Shown here one piece after another: positions 19,103 to 28,383 of a DNA stretch of 64,000 bases. Origin of the DNA: an uncultured Clostridia bacterium (GTDB lineage: Bacteria > Bacillota > Clostridia > Oscillospirales > Acutalibacteraceae); NCBI GenBank assembly GCA_947584595.1, contig CANPWP010000007.1, forward strand, positions 1 through 64,000, in the 5' to 3' direction. Within the stretch, counting starts at the first letter, position 1. Every line of letters starts with the position of its first letter. Below the pieces are notes generated by a model. That model was not told where the DNA came from, made no database searches, and was given only the letters and a program-made list of their open reading frames with translations. The translations under genes and the position numbers were made by a program.

Positions 19103-19382
19103 AGCAATATTCCTTTTTAAATAAAATTTAACAACATTTTGTGTTTTCCAATTATTAATATATTAACACTTTTGTTAAATAATTGTCAATGTTTTTTTTG
19201 CTTTTAGAGGACTTTTATCTTAATGAATAATATTTAGCCGATTATTACATTTTATTGTTGCAAATATAACAAAAACATTCTGCTTTATTTATTATAATTT
19301 CACAAAAGTTTTTTAGAATTTGCTCCTGAAAAATTATATAAGGTGTTTATTTGGGAAGTAAATGCAATTTTAATTATTAATA

Positions 19383-21083
19383 TTAAATTACACTGCTTAA
19401 ATGTTTAATTATTTCCTCTTTTGTTTTAAGACTCATTACGGTTTGTGCAATTTTATCTGCTTCGGCTTTTGACCAGTTTGAAATGTTTTTTCTCGTTTCA
19501 AGAACAGATGACGGGGTAACGCTGTATTCATTAAGACCGAATGATATTAAAAGAGGTATAAGCATTGGGTCTGCGGCGGCTTCTCCGCACATACCTACAG
19601 GTGTGTTCTCCGCTTTTGCACATTTTATAATATGCTCAATTGAGCGAAGTACCGCTGGCTCAAAGGGGGAATAGAGATATGATACATTTTTGTTTCCTCT
19701 GTCAACGCACATTGTATAGCCTGTTAAATCGTTTGTGCCTATACTGAAAAAATCTGCCTCTTTTGCAAGAACATCGGCAATCAGTGATGCGGCAGGGGTT
19801 TCTATCATAACTCCCACTTCTATATTTTTGTTATAGGAAATATTTTCTTTGTCTAATTCGGTTTTAATTTGTGAAATCATTTCCTTAACTTCCATAAGTT
19901 CGTTAAGGCTGGTTACAAGAGGTACCATAATTTTAATGTTTCCGTAAGCGCTTGCTCTTAAAAGTGCTCTAAGCTGAGTATGATAAAGCTCTCTGTTTTT
20001 AAGGCAATATCTTACTGCCCTGAAACCGAGAAACGGATTTTCTTCTTTTTCAAGGTGCATATAAGGAATATCCTTATCTCCGCCTATATCGAGAGTTCTT
20101 ATAATAACAGGTTTTTCTTTCATAATTATGGCAGATTTTTTATATGCTTCAAACTGTTCCTCTTCGGTTGGTGCAGTATCTCTGTCCATAAACAGAAATT
20201 CTGTTCTGAAAAGACCTACGCCCTCACCGTCGCAGTCTATGACATTATCGGTGTCATCAGGCTTTCCGATATTTCCGACAAGTTCAACCTTTATTCCGTC
20301 TTTTGTTAAGGTTTCTTTTCCTATATATTTTTTTAGTTCTTCTTTTTCTTTTAAATATATTTCACGCTTTTGCGTATATTCCGACAGCTGTTTTTTATCA
20401 GGATTGTTGATGACGATTCCTTCAGTACCGTCAACAATCACCTGCTCGCCGTCGGAAAGAATCTTACAGGCACTTTCAAGGCTCAGTACAGCAGGAATTT
20501 CCAATGCTCTTGCCAAAATTGCAGAGTGAGAGGTCTTTCCGCCTGTTTCCGTAATAATACCCTCTACATTTTCTTTTTTAATGCCCGCCGTCATAGATGG
20601 AGTTAAATCTTTTGCTACTATAACCGTACCCTTAGGTACGTCTGCAATACTTTTTTCTTCAATTCCTAAAAGCAAACACAACAGTGATATCCTGACATCT
20701 GCAACATCTGTTGCCCGCTGTTTTGTAAGCTCGTCATCTGTTGAGCCGAATATAGTAATAAACATATCGCAGACTGTATCAACTGCACTTTCTGCACATT
20801 GGTTCATTTTAATCAGTCTTTCGATTTCTCCGTTCATATAAGGGTCTTTAATCATAAGTATATGACCCATTAATATGTCTGCTTCCTTTTCGGAAGCAGA
20901 TTCCTTTAGCTTTTCAACAGCTTTCTCCGTATTTTTACAAAAACTTTCTACGGCGTTTCTGTATCTTTGAAGTTCTTCTTCAATGTTTTCTATCGTTTTT
21001 GGTTCAAAAGATAAATCCTGTTCTTTTATTATAAGAACTTTTCCTATTCCTATACCTTTTGATGCGCCTGTTGCACTTAGCAT
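19383..21083 (-). CDS. ptsI: PTS enzyme I (phosphoenolpyruvate-protein phosphotransferase)
   Basis: The 566-residue protein autophosphorylates from phosphoenolpyruvate and passes the phosphate to HPr. The phosphohistidine domain has GGKTSHSAILAR with His186. The C-terminal PEP-binding TIM barrel has GLFRTEFLF, GTNDLTGYTM and GMCGEAAAD, whose Cys is catalytic. Length is usual. It is the last gene of the fructose operon, 63 bases after ptsH. A hairpin lies in that gap. Placement of the general PTS enzymes inside a fructose operon suggests fructose is the main or only PTS sugar, which is inference. Confidence 0.97.
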   Translation of the reverse strand: MLSATGASKGIGIGKVLIIKEQDLSFEPKTIENIEEELQRYRNAVESFCKNTEKAVEKLKESASEKEADILMGHILMIKDPYMNGEIERLIKMNQCAESAVDTVCDMFITIFGSTDDELTKQRATDVADVRISLLCLLLGIEEKSIADVPKGTVIVAKDLTPSMTAGIKKENVEGIITETGGKTSHSAILARALEIPAVLSLESACKILSDGEQVIVDGTEGIVINNPDKKQLSEYTQKREIYLKEKEELKKYIGKETLTKDGIKVELVGNIGKPDDTDNVIDCDGEGVGLFRTEFLFMDRDTAPTEEEQFEAYKKSAIIMKEKPVIIRTLDIGGDKDIPYMHLEKEENPFLGFRAVRYCLKNRELYHTQLRALLRASAYGNIKIMVPLVTSLNELMEVKEMISQIKTELDKENISYNKNIEVGVMIETPAASLIADVLAKEADFFSIGTNDLTGYTMCVDRGNKNVSYLYSPFEPAVLRSIEHIIKCAKAENTPVGMCGEAAADPMLIPLLISFGLNEYSVTPSSVLETRKNISNWSKAEADKIAQTVMSLKTKEEIIKHLSSVI

Positions 21084-21110
21084 AAAATCACCTCTTTTTT
21101 AATTGCAATA

Positions 21111-21139
21111 ACGGGGCAGAAGTCGAGTTCCTGCCCCGT
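21111..21139 (-). other. Hairpin in the ptsH-ptsI gap
   Basis: Arms ACGGGGCAG (21111-21119) and CTGCCCCGT (21131-21139) pair perfectly over 9 bp, GC-rich against an AT-rich background. On the transcribed strand the 3' side lacks a good T run, so full termination is unlikely. RNA processing, 3'-end protection of the ptsH part, or partial attenuation of ptsI are possible. Confidence 0.6.
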
Positions 21140-21146
21140 AAAATTT

Positions 21147-21410
21147 TTATTCGCCCATACCGCCGTTAATGAGCTCTACGGCTTTATCCAATGCGTCTTG
21201 CTCATCTGCTCCGTCACAAGTTATTTCTATTTCGCTTCCGCATTTAATACATGCGGCAATAATATTCATAAGGCTTTTTCCGTTTATTTCGTTTCCGTTA
21301 AATTTAATTTTAACATCACTTGAAAATTTTCCCATCTCTCCTGCAAAAACTCCAGCGGGCCGCATATGAAATCCCTGTGCATTTTTTAATGTTAATTTTT
21401 CTGATATCAT
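21147..21410 (-). CDS. ptsH: HPr phosphocarrier protein
   Basis: The 87-residue protein is the standard HPr. The phosphorylated His15 sits in GFHMRPAG and the regulatory serine is Ser46 in GKSLMNI. It relays phosphate from enzyme I to the fructose permease encoded just upstream. Ser46 in a low-GC Gram-positive is normally the target of HPr kinase for carbon catabolite control. It lies 24 bases after fruA, with an AAGGAGAGA ribosome site. Confidence 0.96.
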   Translation of the reverse strand: MISEKLTLKNAQGFHMRPAGVFAGEMGKFSSDVKIKFNGNEINGKSLMNIIAACIKCGSEIEITCDGADEQDALDKAVELINGGMGE

Positions 21411-21434
21411 TATATATCTCTCCTTAAGATTTAA

Positions 21435-23417
21435 TTAGGCTGTTTCTTTGATATCTACTGATTTTTCGTTTTCTTTAATCGGTCTCTTTAAAATAGCAAG
21501 CATAAGCATACCAATTACAGAACCGATTGCAAGTGAAAGCAGATACATAGGCCAGTTGCCTACAACTGCAAATACGAATACTCCGCCGTGAGGAGCCATA
21601 AGAGTACAGTTAAAGAACATTGAAAGACCGCCTGCAACCGCCGAGCCAACAAGACAGGATGGAATAACCTTTAAAGGATAAGAAGCCGCATAGGGGATTG
21701 CTCCCTCTGTAATAAAGCTCAGTCCCATAATGTAGTTTACCACACCGTTTTTGCGTTCTTCCGATGTCCATCTATTTTTAAAGAATGTTGTTGAAAGTGC
21801 AATTGCAATTGGAGGCACCATACCTCCTACCATAACTGCCGCCATAATTGCATATGCAACATCCGGGTTAGACATTGTTGAAGCTGAGGTAAGCATTCCC
21901 GTACCGAAAACATATGCGGCTTTATTGAATGGTCCGCCCATATCAATTGCCATCATACCGCCAAGAACACAGCCTAAAAGAACAATAAGTTCATTTTCAT
22001 ATAACCAGACAAGACCTGTATTAAGAGCTGTATTTATCATTCCCATGATCGGATTGACTGCACACATAATTATTGCAATCAAAGCCAAACCGATAAGAGG
22101 ATAAATTAAAACAGGTTTAATGCCTTCAAGTGCGTTAGGAAGTTTTTCGCATAGCTTTTCAAGACCAAGCGTAAGATATCCGCCTACAAAGCCTGCAAAT
22201 AATGCGCCTAAAAAGCCTGAGGGAATGTCTCCTGCAGGAGATACAAAGGTTGAACCTAAAGTTGCCATATAACCACCGACAAAGCCCACAAGAAGTCCGG
22301 GACGGTCTGCGATACTCATTGCAATAAACCCTGCAAGAATAGGAATCATAAAGTTGAATGCATAATTTCCGATAGTCTTAAACCAGTTTGCAACAGGTGT
22401 TACGGTACCGAAATCTCCTCCTGCCTGCTGAGCATTTACTCCCATAGCAGTATCAATTAAAAATGCAAGAGCAATAAAAATACCGCCTGCTACAACAAAG
22501 GGGAGCATATGTGATACACCGTTCATAAGGTGTTTATAAATCTGTCGTCCGAAACTTTCCTTTTGGCCTGATGCGGCTGCTGTTTTTGCACCTGTGTGAT
22601 GATAAACGGGAACTTCTCCGTTTTTGATTTTATTTATTAATTCCTGCGGTTTATGAATACCGTCGGATACCGGAACAGAAAGCACGGGCTTTCCGTCAAA
22701 GCGGGACATTTCAACCGATTTGTCTGCCGCAACAATGATACCGTCGCAGTTTGCAATTTCTTCGGCAGTTAAAATGTTTTTTGCTCCGCCTGAGCCGTTT
22801 GTTTCTGCTTTAAGGGCATAACCCATTTCTTTTCCTGCTTTTTCAAGGGCTTCAGCCGCCATATATGTGTGGGCAATGCCTGTTGGACAGGCTGTAACTG
22901 CAAGAACTCTGAAACCGTCTTTTTTAACTTCTTCAACAGGTTTTAAAACCTCTTCGGGATATTTTTCCGTTTCTTTTTTATCAATAATTGATAAAAACTC
23001 TTCCGTTGATTTTGCGTCCATTAGCTGTGAAGAAAACTCTGTGTCCATAAGCATTGTCATAAGTCTTGAAAGAACTTCAAGGTGGACATCTCCGTCGTTT
23101 GGAGCGGCGATCATAAATAACAGTTTAGACAAATTTCCCTCGGGAGATTTATAATCTACTCCGTTTGGAACTGTAATTGCCGCAAGTCCCGGAGTTTTAA
23201 CTGCTTCACTCTTAGCGTGTGGAATTGCAATATTCATTCCCACAGCGGTTGAACTTCCTTCTTCTCTTTTTAATATACCTTCTTTATACTTTGCTTTGTC
23301 AGCAAGATTTCCGGCTTTTTCGTGCAAATCAACCAATATGTCTATGGCCTCCTGCTTAGTAGCCGGTGATGCGCCCAGTTTAATTGATGAAGGTTTTAAC
23401 AAATCAACTATACGCAT
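21435..23417 (-). CDS. fruA: PTS fructose permease, EIIA-EIIB-EIIC fusion
   Basis: The 660-residue protein imports fructose with phosphorylation to fructose-1-phosphate. Domains run EIIA (about 1-150, phospho-His67 in NIAIPHAKS), EIIB (about 168-270, phospho-Cys177 in VTACPTGIAHTY) and EIIC (about 295-650, polytopic membrane, with GGPFNKAAYVFG and APHGGVFVF). All three are fused in the order usual in Gram-positives. It lies between fruK and ptsH, with AGGAGG upstream, and should be cotranscribed with both. Confidence 0.96.
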   Translation of the reverse strand: MRIVDLLKPSSIKLGASPATKQEAIDILVDLHEKAGNLADKAKYKEGILKREEGSSTAVGMNIAIPHAKSEAVKTPGLAAITVPNGVDYKSPEGNLSKLLFMIAAPNDGDVHLEVLSRLMTMLMDTEFSSQLMDAKSTEEFLSIIDKKETEKYPEEVLKPVEEVKKDGFRVLAVTACPTGIAHTYMAAEALEKAGKEMGYALKAETNGSGGAKNILTAEEIANCDGIIVAADKSVEMSRFDGKPVLSVPVSDGIHKPQELINKIKNGEVPVYHHTGAKTAAASGQKESFGRQIYKHLMNGVSHMLPFVVAGGIFIALAFLIDTAMGVNAQQAGGDFGTVTPVANWFKTIGNYAFNFMIPILAGFIAMSIADRPGLLVGFVGGYMATLGSTFVSPAGDIPSGFLGALFAGFVGGYLTLGLEKLCEKLPNALEGIKPVLIYPLIGLALIAIIMCAVNPIMGMINTALNTGLVWLYENELIVLLGCVLGGMMAIDMGGPFNKAAYVFGTGMLTSASTMSNPDVAYAIMAAVMVGGMVPPIAIALSTTFFKNRWTSEERKNGVVNYIMGLSFITEGAIPYAASYPLKVIPSCLVGSAVAGGLSMFFNCTLMAPHGGVFVFAVVGNWPMYLLSLAIGSVIGMLMLAILKRPIKENEKSVDIKETA

Positions 23418-23433
23418 AAAATTTTCCTCCTTT

Positions 23434-24342
23434 TTAAATTTTATTTAATAATTCATCAACTTTTTCTTTTGTTGCAAGACCCTTTGAGCCGGCAGTTGCA
23501 CCGCCGCAGGCTGTGCCGAGCCTGAGAGCGTAATCATAATTCTGAGTTTTCAGATAACCTGCTATAAACCCTGCGACCATTGAATCTCCTGCACCAACTG
23601 AATTTACCGTTTTTACGGGAGCTATGCCCATCTTGTGGAAGTTTCCGTTTTCGTCAACAAGGATTGAGCCGTTTCCAGCAAGGGATACAAGTACGTTTAC
23701 TGCTCCCATTTTTTGAAGTTTCTTTGCATATTTAATGATTTTTTCATCGTCATTATTTTTGATTTCAATTCCGAACATTTCACCCAGCTCATAATTATTT
23801 GGTTTGATCAGAAACGGGTGAAACTTTAAAACATTAAGTAAAAGATTTTTTGTTGCGTCTACTACAAATTTAATCTCTTTATCTTTTAGTCTTTCCATAA
23901 TATTTTCATAAATATTCTTTGGCAGACTGTCGGGAATACTTCCCGCTAAAATTAGTGTATCGCCGCTTTTAAGTAAATCTGTTTTAATGTAAAGGTTGTT
24001 TATTTCTTCTTTGGAAATATCAGGTCCCTGACAGTTAATTTCCGTTTCTTCTTTATCTTTTATTTTAATGTTTATGCGGGATATTCCATTTTTAAGATGA
24101 ATAAAATCTGTTTCTATTCCTATTTTTTTAATGCCCTCCTCAATTGCTTCTCCTGTAAAGCCTGCTACAAATCCTAAAGCTTTGTTTTCAAAGCCTAAGT
24201 TTGACAAAACAGTCGAAACATTAATGCCTTTGCCGCCAAAGTAGTATTCCTCAGAATTTGAACGGTTGGTAAGTCCCAATTGCATTTTATCCATATAGAC
24301 AACATAGTCTATTGCAGGATTAAAGGTTACTGTGTATATCAA
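23434..24342 (-). CDS. fruK: 1-phosphofructokinase
   Basis: The 302-residue PfkB-family kinase converts fructose-1-phosphate to fructose-1,6-bisphosphate. It has the N-terminal NPAIDYVVYM start, GGKGINVS sugar-binding glycines, KPNNYELGEMFG and the catalytic GAGDSMVAGF near the C-terminus. It overlaps fruR by four bases and precedes fruA by 16, as in classical fruRKA operons. The context separates it from tagatose-6-phosphate kinase. Confidence 0.95.
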   Translation of the reverse strand: MIYTVTFNPAIDYVVYMDKMQLGLTNRSNSEEYYFGGKGINVSTVLSNLGFENKALGFVAGFTGEAIEEGIKKIGIETDFIHLKNGISRINIKIKDKEETEINCQGPDISKEEINNLYIKTDLLKSGDTLILAGSIPDSLPKNIYENIMERLKDKEIKFVVDATKNLLLNVLKFHPFLIKPNNYELGEMFGIEIKNNDDEKIIKYAKKLQKMGAVNVLVSLAGNGSILVDENGNFHKMGIAPVKTVNSVGAGDSMVAGFIAGYLKTQNYDYALRLGTACGGATAGSKGLATKEKVDELLNKI

Positions 24343-25088
24343 TTTGACACCTCCTTTATAGCTGTAAGCTCAGAATATTTTTTATTTGTCAGCTTATCCG
24401 TAATAATACAGGATTTGCCGATTTCACCGAATGTAACGGGGAGGACTTTGTCAAACTTTGTATGGTCTGCAAGTATGAATGAAACATAGCTTTTTTTAAT
24501 TGCCTCTGCTTTAACAAGTGCTTCTTCAATATCAATAGTTGTAAAACCTGCTGTTTTATCTATTCCGTTTGTTCCTAAAAAGCATTTTGTGAAATTATAC
24601 TTTTTCAGTGATGTCAAGCTTTCTGTACCGATTAACGCCTCTGTTGAAAGTTTAAGCTGACCGCCGATTACATAGACCTTAAAGCCTTTTTGAGCAAGCT
24701 TTTTTGCATGTACAACACCGTTTGTAAAATATGTTGCGTTATTATTTTCTATATAATCAATGAAAATACTTGTTGTTGTTCCGGCATCAATATAGATAAA
24801 ATCATTATTATGAATTGCAGTTGCCGCATATTTTCCTATAATATTTTTTTCTTTAATATTTAGCTTAGATTTTAAATTCATAGTGTTGACATCTTCAATG
24901 GAATTTTGCCTGATTGAAGTTGCTCCTCCGAATACTTTATGGAGTTTGCCTGAATTATCAAGTGAAATAAGATCTCTTCTTATTGTTGATTCGGAAGTGT
25001 TTAAATATTCGCATAATTCAGAAACAGTTACGCTTGATTTTTCATTTAAAAGTTGAAGTATTGTATTGTGTCTTTTCTGAGCAAGCAT
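24339..25088 (-). CDS. fruR: DeoR-family fructose operon regulator
   Basis: The 249-residue protein has the N-terminal DeoR helix-turn-helix (KRHNTILQLLNEKSSVTVSELCEYLNTSESTIRRDL would span residues about 5-40). The C-terminal sugar-phosphate sensor domain carries DAGTTTSIFIDY and GTNGIDKTAGFTT. As first gene of the fru operon it probably represses the operon until fructose-1-phosphate or a related metabolite binds. The repeated TTGA/TCAA half-sites at the promoter (25271-25303) are its likely targets. Confidence 0.92.
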   Translation of the reverse strand: MLAQKRHNTILQLLNEKSSVTVSELCEYLNTSESTIRRDLISLDNSGKLHKVFGGATSIRQNSIEDVNTMNLKSKLNIKEKNIIGKYAATAIHNNDFIYIDAGTTTSIFIDYIENNNATYFTNGVVHAKKLAQKGFKVYVIGGQLKLSTEALIGTESLTSLKKYNFTKCFLGTNGIDKTAGFTTIDIEEALVKAEAIKKSYVSFILADHTKFDKVLPVTFGEIGKSCIITDKLTNKKYSELTAIKEVSN

Positions 25089-25560
25089 TTTTTCACCTTT
25101 AATTAATTTTTGATTATATTAATAACATAATAACTGTATAAAAGTTAACCGAAATAGCTGAAGGGTCAAGGCTTTTTTGTTATACTTTAATGTATTTTTG
25201 TTTAATTTAAATATTTTTTTAAATATTTTTTATGATTTCTAAAATAATTATAACACATTAATCATAAAAGTCAATCAAAATAATTCAAAAATATTCAAAA
25301 ATGTTTATCAAATTTAAATAAAAACGCCATAATTAATCAAAAATCTTTATAAATGTATTGTTTTTTTCTTATTTACAATTATAAATTGTATTCTTTAGAA
25401 TATTATTACCAACGTTTAACAAATTCAGTCAGGTATATTTAAATAAAATTATTTTGTTATGGAATTTTAATTATAGAAATTTTACTATTGATTATTACAA
25501 TTAGATATAATAAAATATTAACTGACAGAATTTGACTTATATTGCAAAGGAACCTAAATA
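25089..25560. other. Intergenic region between fruR and tetR (divergent)
   Basis: This 472-base AT-rich region has no gene. It holds the fru operon promoter and direct repeats (separate entries). The right-hand part should carry the promoter of the TetR gene, preceded by ribosome site AAGGAACC, but I cannot pick one promoter with confidence. No riboswitch or RNA gene is recognised. Confidence 0.7.
25247..25303 (-). promoter_or_regulatory. fru operon promoter with direct repeats
   Basis: On the minus strand, -35 TTGACT (25269-25274) and -10 TATAAT (25247-25252) are separated by 16 bases. This is the best sigma-A-like promoter seen upstream of fruR. Directly upstream lie three spaced TCAAAA-type repeats (25274-25303; plus strand ATCAAAA, TTCAAAAA, TTCAAAAA). 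Their spacing of about 10 bases fits binding of a DeoR-family regulator on one DNA face. This last point is inference. Confidence 0.65.
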
Positions 25561-26184
25561 ATGAGTAGAATTCAAAATAAAAAAGAACAGAAAAGAAAAT
25601 TACTGATGGATGCAGCTTACAATATATTTTCAAAAAAAAGCATAAGTAATACATCCATCAATGACATTGTTACTAAGGCCGGTGTTGCAAAGGGAACATT
25701 TTATTTGTATTTTAATGATAAAATCAATATCGCCAATGCTCTTGCTTATGAAAAAACATATGATATTATCGTAAAGGCTGCAAGGTCGCTTGAAAGAGTA
25801 AAAATTTTTAATATAGTAGACGCAATACATTATTTTGCTAATAATATTATTGACCAGTTAAGTGCTGCCCCTGAGCTTTTAGATTATTTTTTTAATGCCA
25901 TTGATTGGACTGAATTTATAGATCTTATAAAGCAAAAAAAGAACAGCGGGGATTTTGACTGTTTAAAACTATACAACGATTTCTTTATGAAGTATAAAAA
26001 AGCTGATTTAAAAGACCCCGAAATTATGATATTTATAATTATGAGATTTATTGTTTCCTCATGTTACAGCCCCATTAAAAATGGGAAACCTTGCTCTGTT
26101 GAAAATATTAAACCTTATATTTTTAAGATAATCACATCTATTATAAATCTACATTTATCCGACAGTACAGATATTATGAAATAA
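25561..26184 (+). CDS. TetR-family transcriptional regulator
   Basis: The 207-residue protein has an N-terminal TetR DNA-binding domain, with helix-turn-helix NTSINDIVTKAGVAKGTFYLYF (about residues 31-52), and a divergent ligand domain. Its stop is 31 bases from the trkH start on the same strand, which suggests it is cotranscribed with or regulates the potassium uptake genes. The ligand is unknown. No nearby palindrome was clear enough to name as operator. Confidence 0.85.
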   Translation: MSRIQNKKEQKRKLLMDAAYNIFSKKSISNTSINDIVTKAGVAKGTFYLYFNDKINIANALAYEKTYDIIVKAARSLERVKIFNIVDAIHYFANNIIDQLSAAPELLDYFFNAIDWTEFIDLIKQKKNSGDFDCLKLYNDFFMKYKKADLKDPEIMIFIIMRFIVSSCYSPIKNGKPCSVENIKPYIFKIITSIINLHLSDSTDIMK

Positions 26185-26214
26185 TATCTTAAATGATTTT
26201 TAGTTGGTGTTACT

Positions 26215-27579
26215 ATGCGTGGAGTATTAAATTCAATACTATCAAAAATTAATTCTTTATCTATTTTAAAGCAAATTACTTTTGGTTTTGGAGCAGTTAT
26301 TCTTTTAGCTTCACTGTTGCTTATGCTGCCAATTTCTTCAAGAAACGGTCAATGGACGCCTTACTTGACTGCATTGTTTACAGCTACTACTTCAACCTGT
26401 GTTACGGGACTTACTGTTGTAGATACTTATACCTACTGGTCGCTGTTTGGGCAAATTATAATATTATTGCTTATACAAATCGGCGGTGTAGGCTTTATAA
26501 CTTTGGCAATCTCGGCATTGACTTTAACAAAAAAGAAGATTGGCTTAAGACAAAGACTTGCGGCTAAAGAAATATCAGGTGCAAGTCAGGTTGGAGGAAT
26601 TGTAAAAACTACACGTTTTATCATCTTCGGAACACTTTTGGTCGAAGCAATAGGTTCAGTGTTGTTATCCTTTTCATTTATTCCTAAGTTAGGATTCTTA
26701 AAAGGTATTTATTTTGCAATATTTCATTCTGTGTCTGCATTTTGTAATGCAGGTATAGATTTAATGAGCAGTTTTCAAGACGGTTCATCATTAATTACTA
26801 TGCAGTCAGACTTTTTCTTTATAATTACAATAATGTCACTGATTATTTTAGGCGGTTTGGGTTTTCTTGTGTGGAAGGACGTTATTGAATGTAAATTCCG
26901 ATTTAGAAAATTCAGGCTGCAAACTAAAATCGTGATTGCGACAACATTCGGCTTGATTTTGGGCGGCGCTTTATTAATATATTTATTTGAAAACGGCGGA
27001 AGTGCATATGGGGAATTGTCTCAGAGTGAAAGTATACTTGCATCGTTTTTTCAGTCTGTAACCACAAGAACAGCAGGATTTTTCTCTGTTAATTTGCCGC
27101 TTCTAAAGGACTCAACCGTTCTTATTATGTGTGTGCTTATGTTTATCGGCGGTTCTCCCGGTTCAACTGCCGGAGGTATTAAAACAACTTCTTTTGCTGT
27201 TCTGTTTATGAGTATTTTTCTTGTTTTCAGGAAAAAACAAAACGTGGAATTATTTAAAAGAAGAATCAGCAAAGACGCTGTTTATTCAGCCTGCTGTTTA
27301 ATGATGTTATTTTTCGTACTTATAATATCTTCCTGCACAATTATAAGTTATGTAGACGGAGTGCCGATACTTTATTGTTTATTTGAATGTACCTCAGCAA
27401 TGGCGACTGTTGGTCTTTCAATGGGTATAACTCCGGAGCTTTCGAATATTTCCAAGGTTATTCTTATTATTCTTATGTATATAGGCAGAGTCGGCGCATT
27501 GACTATGCTTATGACATTTACAAAGAAATCTGAAAAAATTGAATCAAAATATATTGAAGAAAAAATTATTGTTGGTTAG
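26215..27579 (+). CDS. TrkH/KtrB-type potassium uptake channel subunit
   Basis: The 454-residue membrane protein has the four pore-loop repeats of the Trk/Ktr/HKT family. The filter sequences are TTSTCVTGLT, SVSAFCNAGID, SVTTRTAGF and SAMATVGLSMG. It conducts K+ (with or without Na+ coupling) across the membrane and needs a TrkA/KtrA regulatory ring, encoded 10 bases downstream. Length fits KtrB. The start has GGTGTT as a weak ribosome site, at an ATG 31 bases after tetR. Confidence 0.93.
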   Translation: MRGVLNSILSKINSLSILKQITFGFGAVILLASLLLMLPISSRNGQWTPYLTALFTATTSTCVTGLTVVDTYTYWSLFGQIIILLLIQIGGVGFITLAISALTLTKKKIGLRQRLAAKEISGASQVGGIVKTTRFIIFGTLLVEAIGSVLLSFSFIPKLGFLKGIYFAIFHSVSAFCNAGIDLMSSFQDGSSLITMQSDFFFIITIMSLIILGGLGFLVWKDVIECKFRFRKFRLQTKIVIATTFGLILGGALLIYLFENGGSAYGELSQSESILASFFQSVTTRTAGFFSVNLPLLKDSTVLIMCVLMFIGGSPGSTAGGIKTTSFAVLFMSIFLVFRKKQNVELFKRRISKDAVYSACCLMMLFFVLIISSCTIISYVDGVPILYCLFECTSAMATVGLSMGITPELSNISKVILIILMYIGRVGALTMLMTFTKKSEKIESKYIEEKIIVG

Positions 27580-27589
27580 GTGAATTTTT

Positions 27590-28234
27590 ATGAAATCAGT
27601 TTTGGTAATAGGTTTAGGCCGTTTCGGCAGACATTTATGCAAGGGTTTAACCGAAGCCGGTAACGAGGTCCTTGCAATTGATTTTGACGAGGTAAGATGT
27701 AACCACTCTGTCAATTATGCAACAGAAATACAGATTGCAGACGCTACAGACCCGGCTGTTATTGAAAGCTTAGGAGTTAAAAATTTTGATTTTTGCGTTG
27801 TTGCTATTGCCGATAATTTTCAAAGCTCGCTTGAAACAACATCTCTTCTTGCAGAAAACGGTGCAAACTATATTCTCGCAAGAGCAAACAGTGATGTTCA
27901 CGAAAAATTCCTTTTAAGAAATGGTGCAAATGAAGTTGTTTATGCTGAACGTGATATGGGTGAAAGAATTGCCGTAAGATTCGGCAATAACAGAGTTATA
28001 GATTATATTAAACTTAATAATGATTATTCAATTTATGAAATTAAAGTGCCTGAAAAATGGATTGGTAAAACAATTTTAAAAATGGATATTCGTGCTAAAT
28101 ATAAAATTAATATTATTTCAATAAGAAACGGTGAGGAACAATTTCCTCTTCCAGATCCAAACAGAGAGTTTAAAGACGATGATGTAATAATGATTATGGG
28201 TCATAAGGAAGATATAGCACCGCTGGTAAAATAA
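27590..28234 (+). CDS. TrkA/KtrA-type potassium channel regulatory subunit
   Basis: The 214-residue protein has an N-terminal RCK Rossmann domain (VIGLGRFGRHL, about residues 5-15, nucleotide binding) and a C-terminal RCK-C domain from about residue 135. This is the single-copy KtrA-size form that assembles as an octameric ring on TrkH/KtrB and gates it by nucleotide binding. It is followed by a strong terminator, closing the tetR-trkH-trkA unit. Confidence 0.93.
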   Translation: MKSVLVIGLGRFGRHLCKGLTEAGNEVLAIDFDEVRCNHSVNYATEIQIADATDPAVIESLGVKNFDFCVVAIADNFQSSLETTSLLAENGANYILARANSDVHEKFLLRNGANEVVYAERDMGERIAVRFGNNRVIDYIKLNNDYSIYEIKVPEKWIGKTILKMDIRAKYKINIISIRNGEEQFPLPDPNREFKDDDVIMIMGHKEDIAPLVK

Positions 28235-28246
28235 TCATGTATATAG

Positions 28247-28283
28247 TAAAACAGGTATCACAAAATGCGTGATACCTGTTTTT
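28247..28283 (+). terminator. Terminator after trkA
   Basis: Stem AAAACAGGTATCA / TGATACCTGTTTT with a loop of about 10 bases, then T residues. It is placed 13 bases after the trkA stop. Confidence 0.85.
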
Positions 28284-28383
28284 GACTTTATAGGAAACTG
28301 CTCGGAAACAATAGGGAATAAAAAATTGTTTTAATATGGTTCTGCCTGTCCAAATATGTAAATTCCACCGCTGTTTTTTATAA

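Noticed and set aside
19103-19250. Possible Rex operator upstream of the lipoprotein-adhE region
   Set aside because: TTGTTAA and TTGTCAA half-sites are present but in direct rather than inverted order, so they do not match the Rex palindrome.
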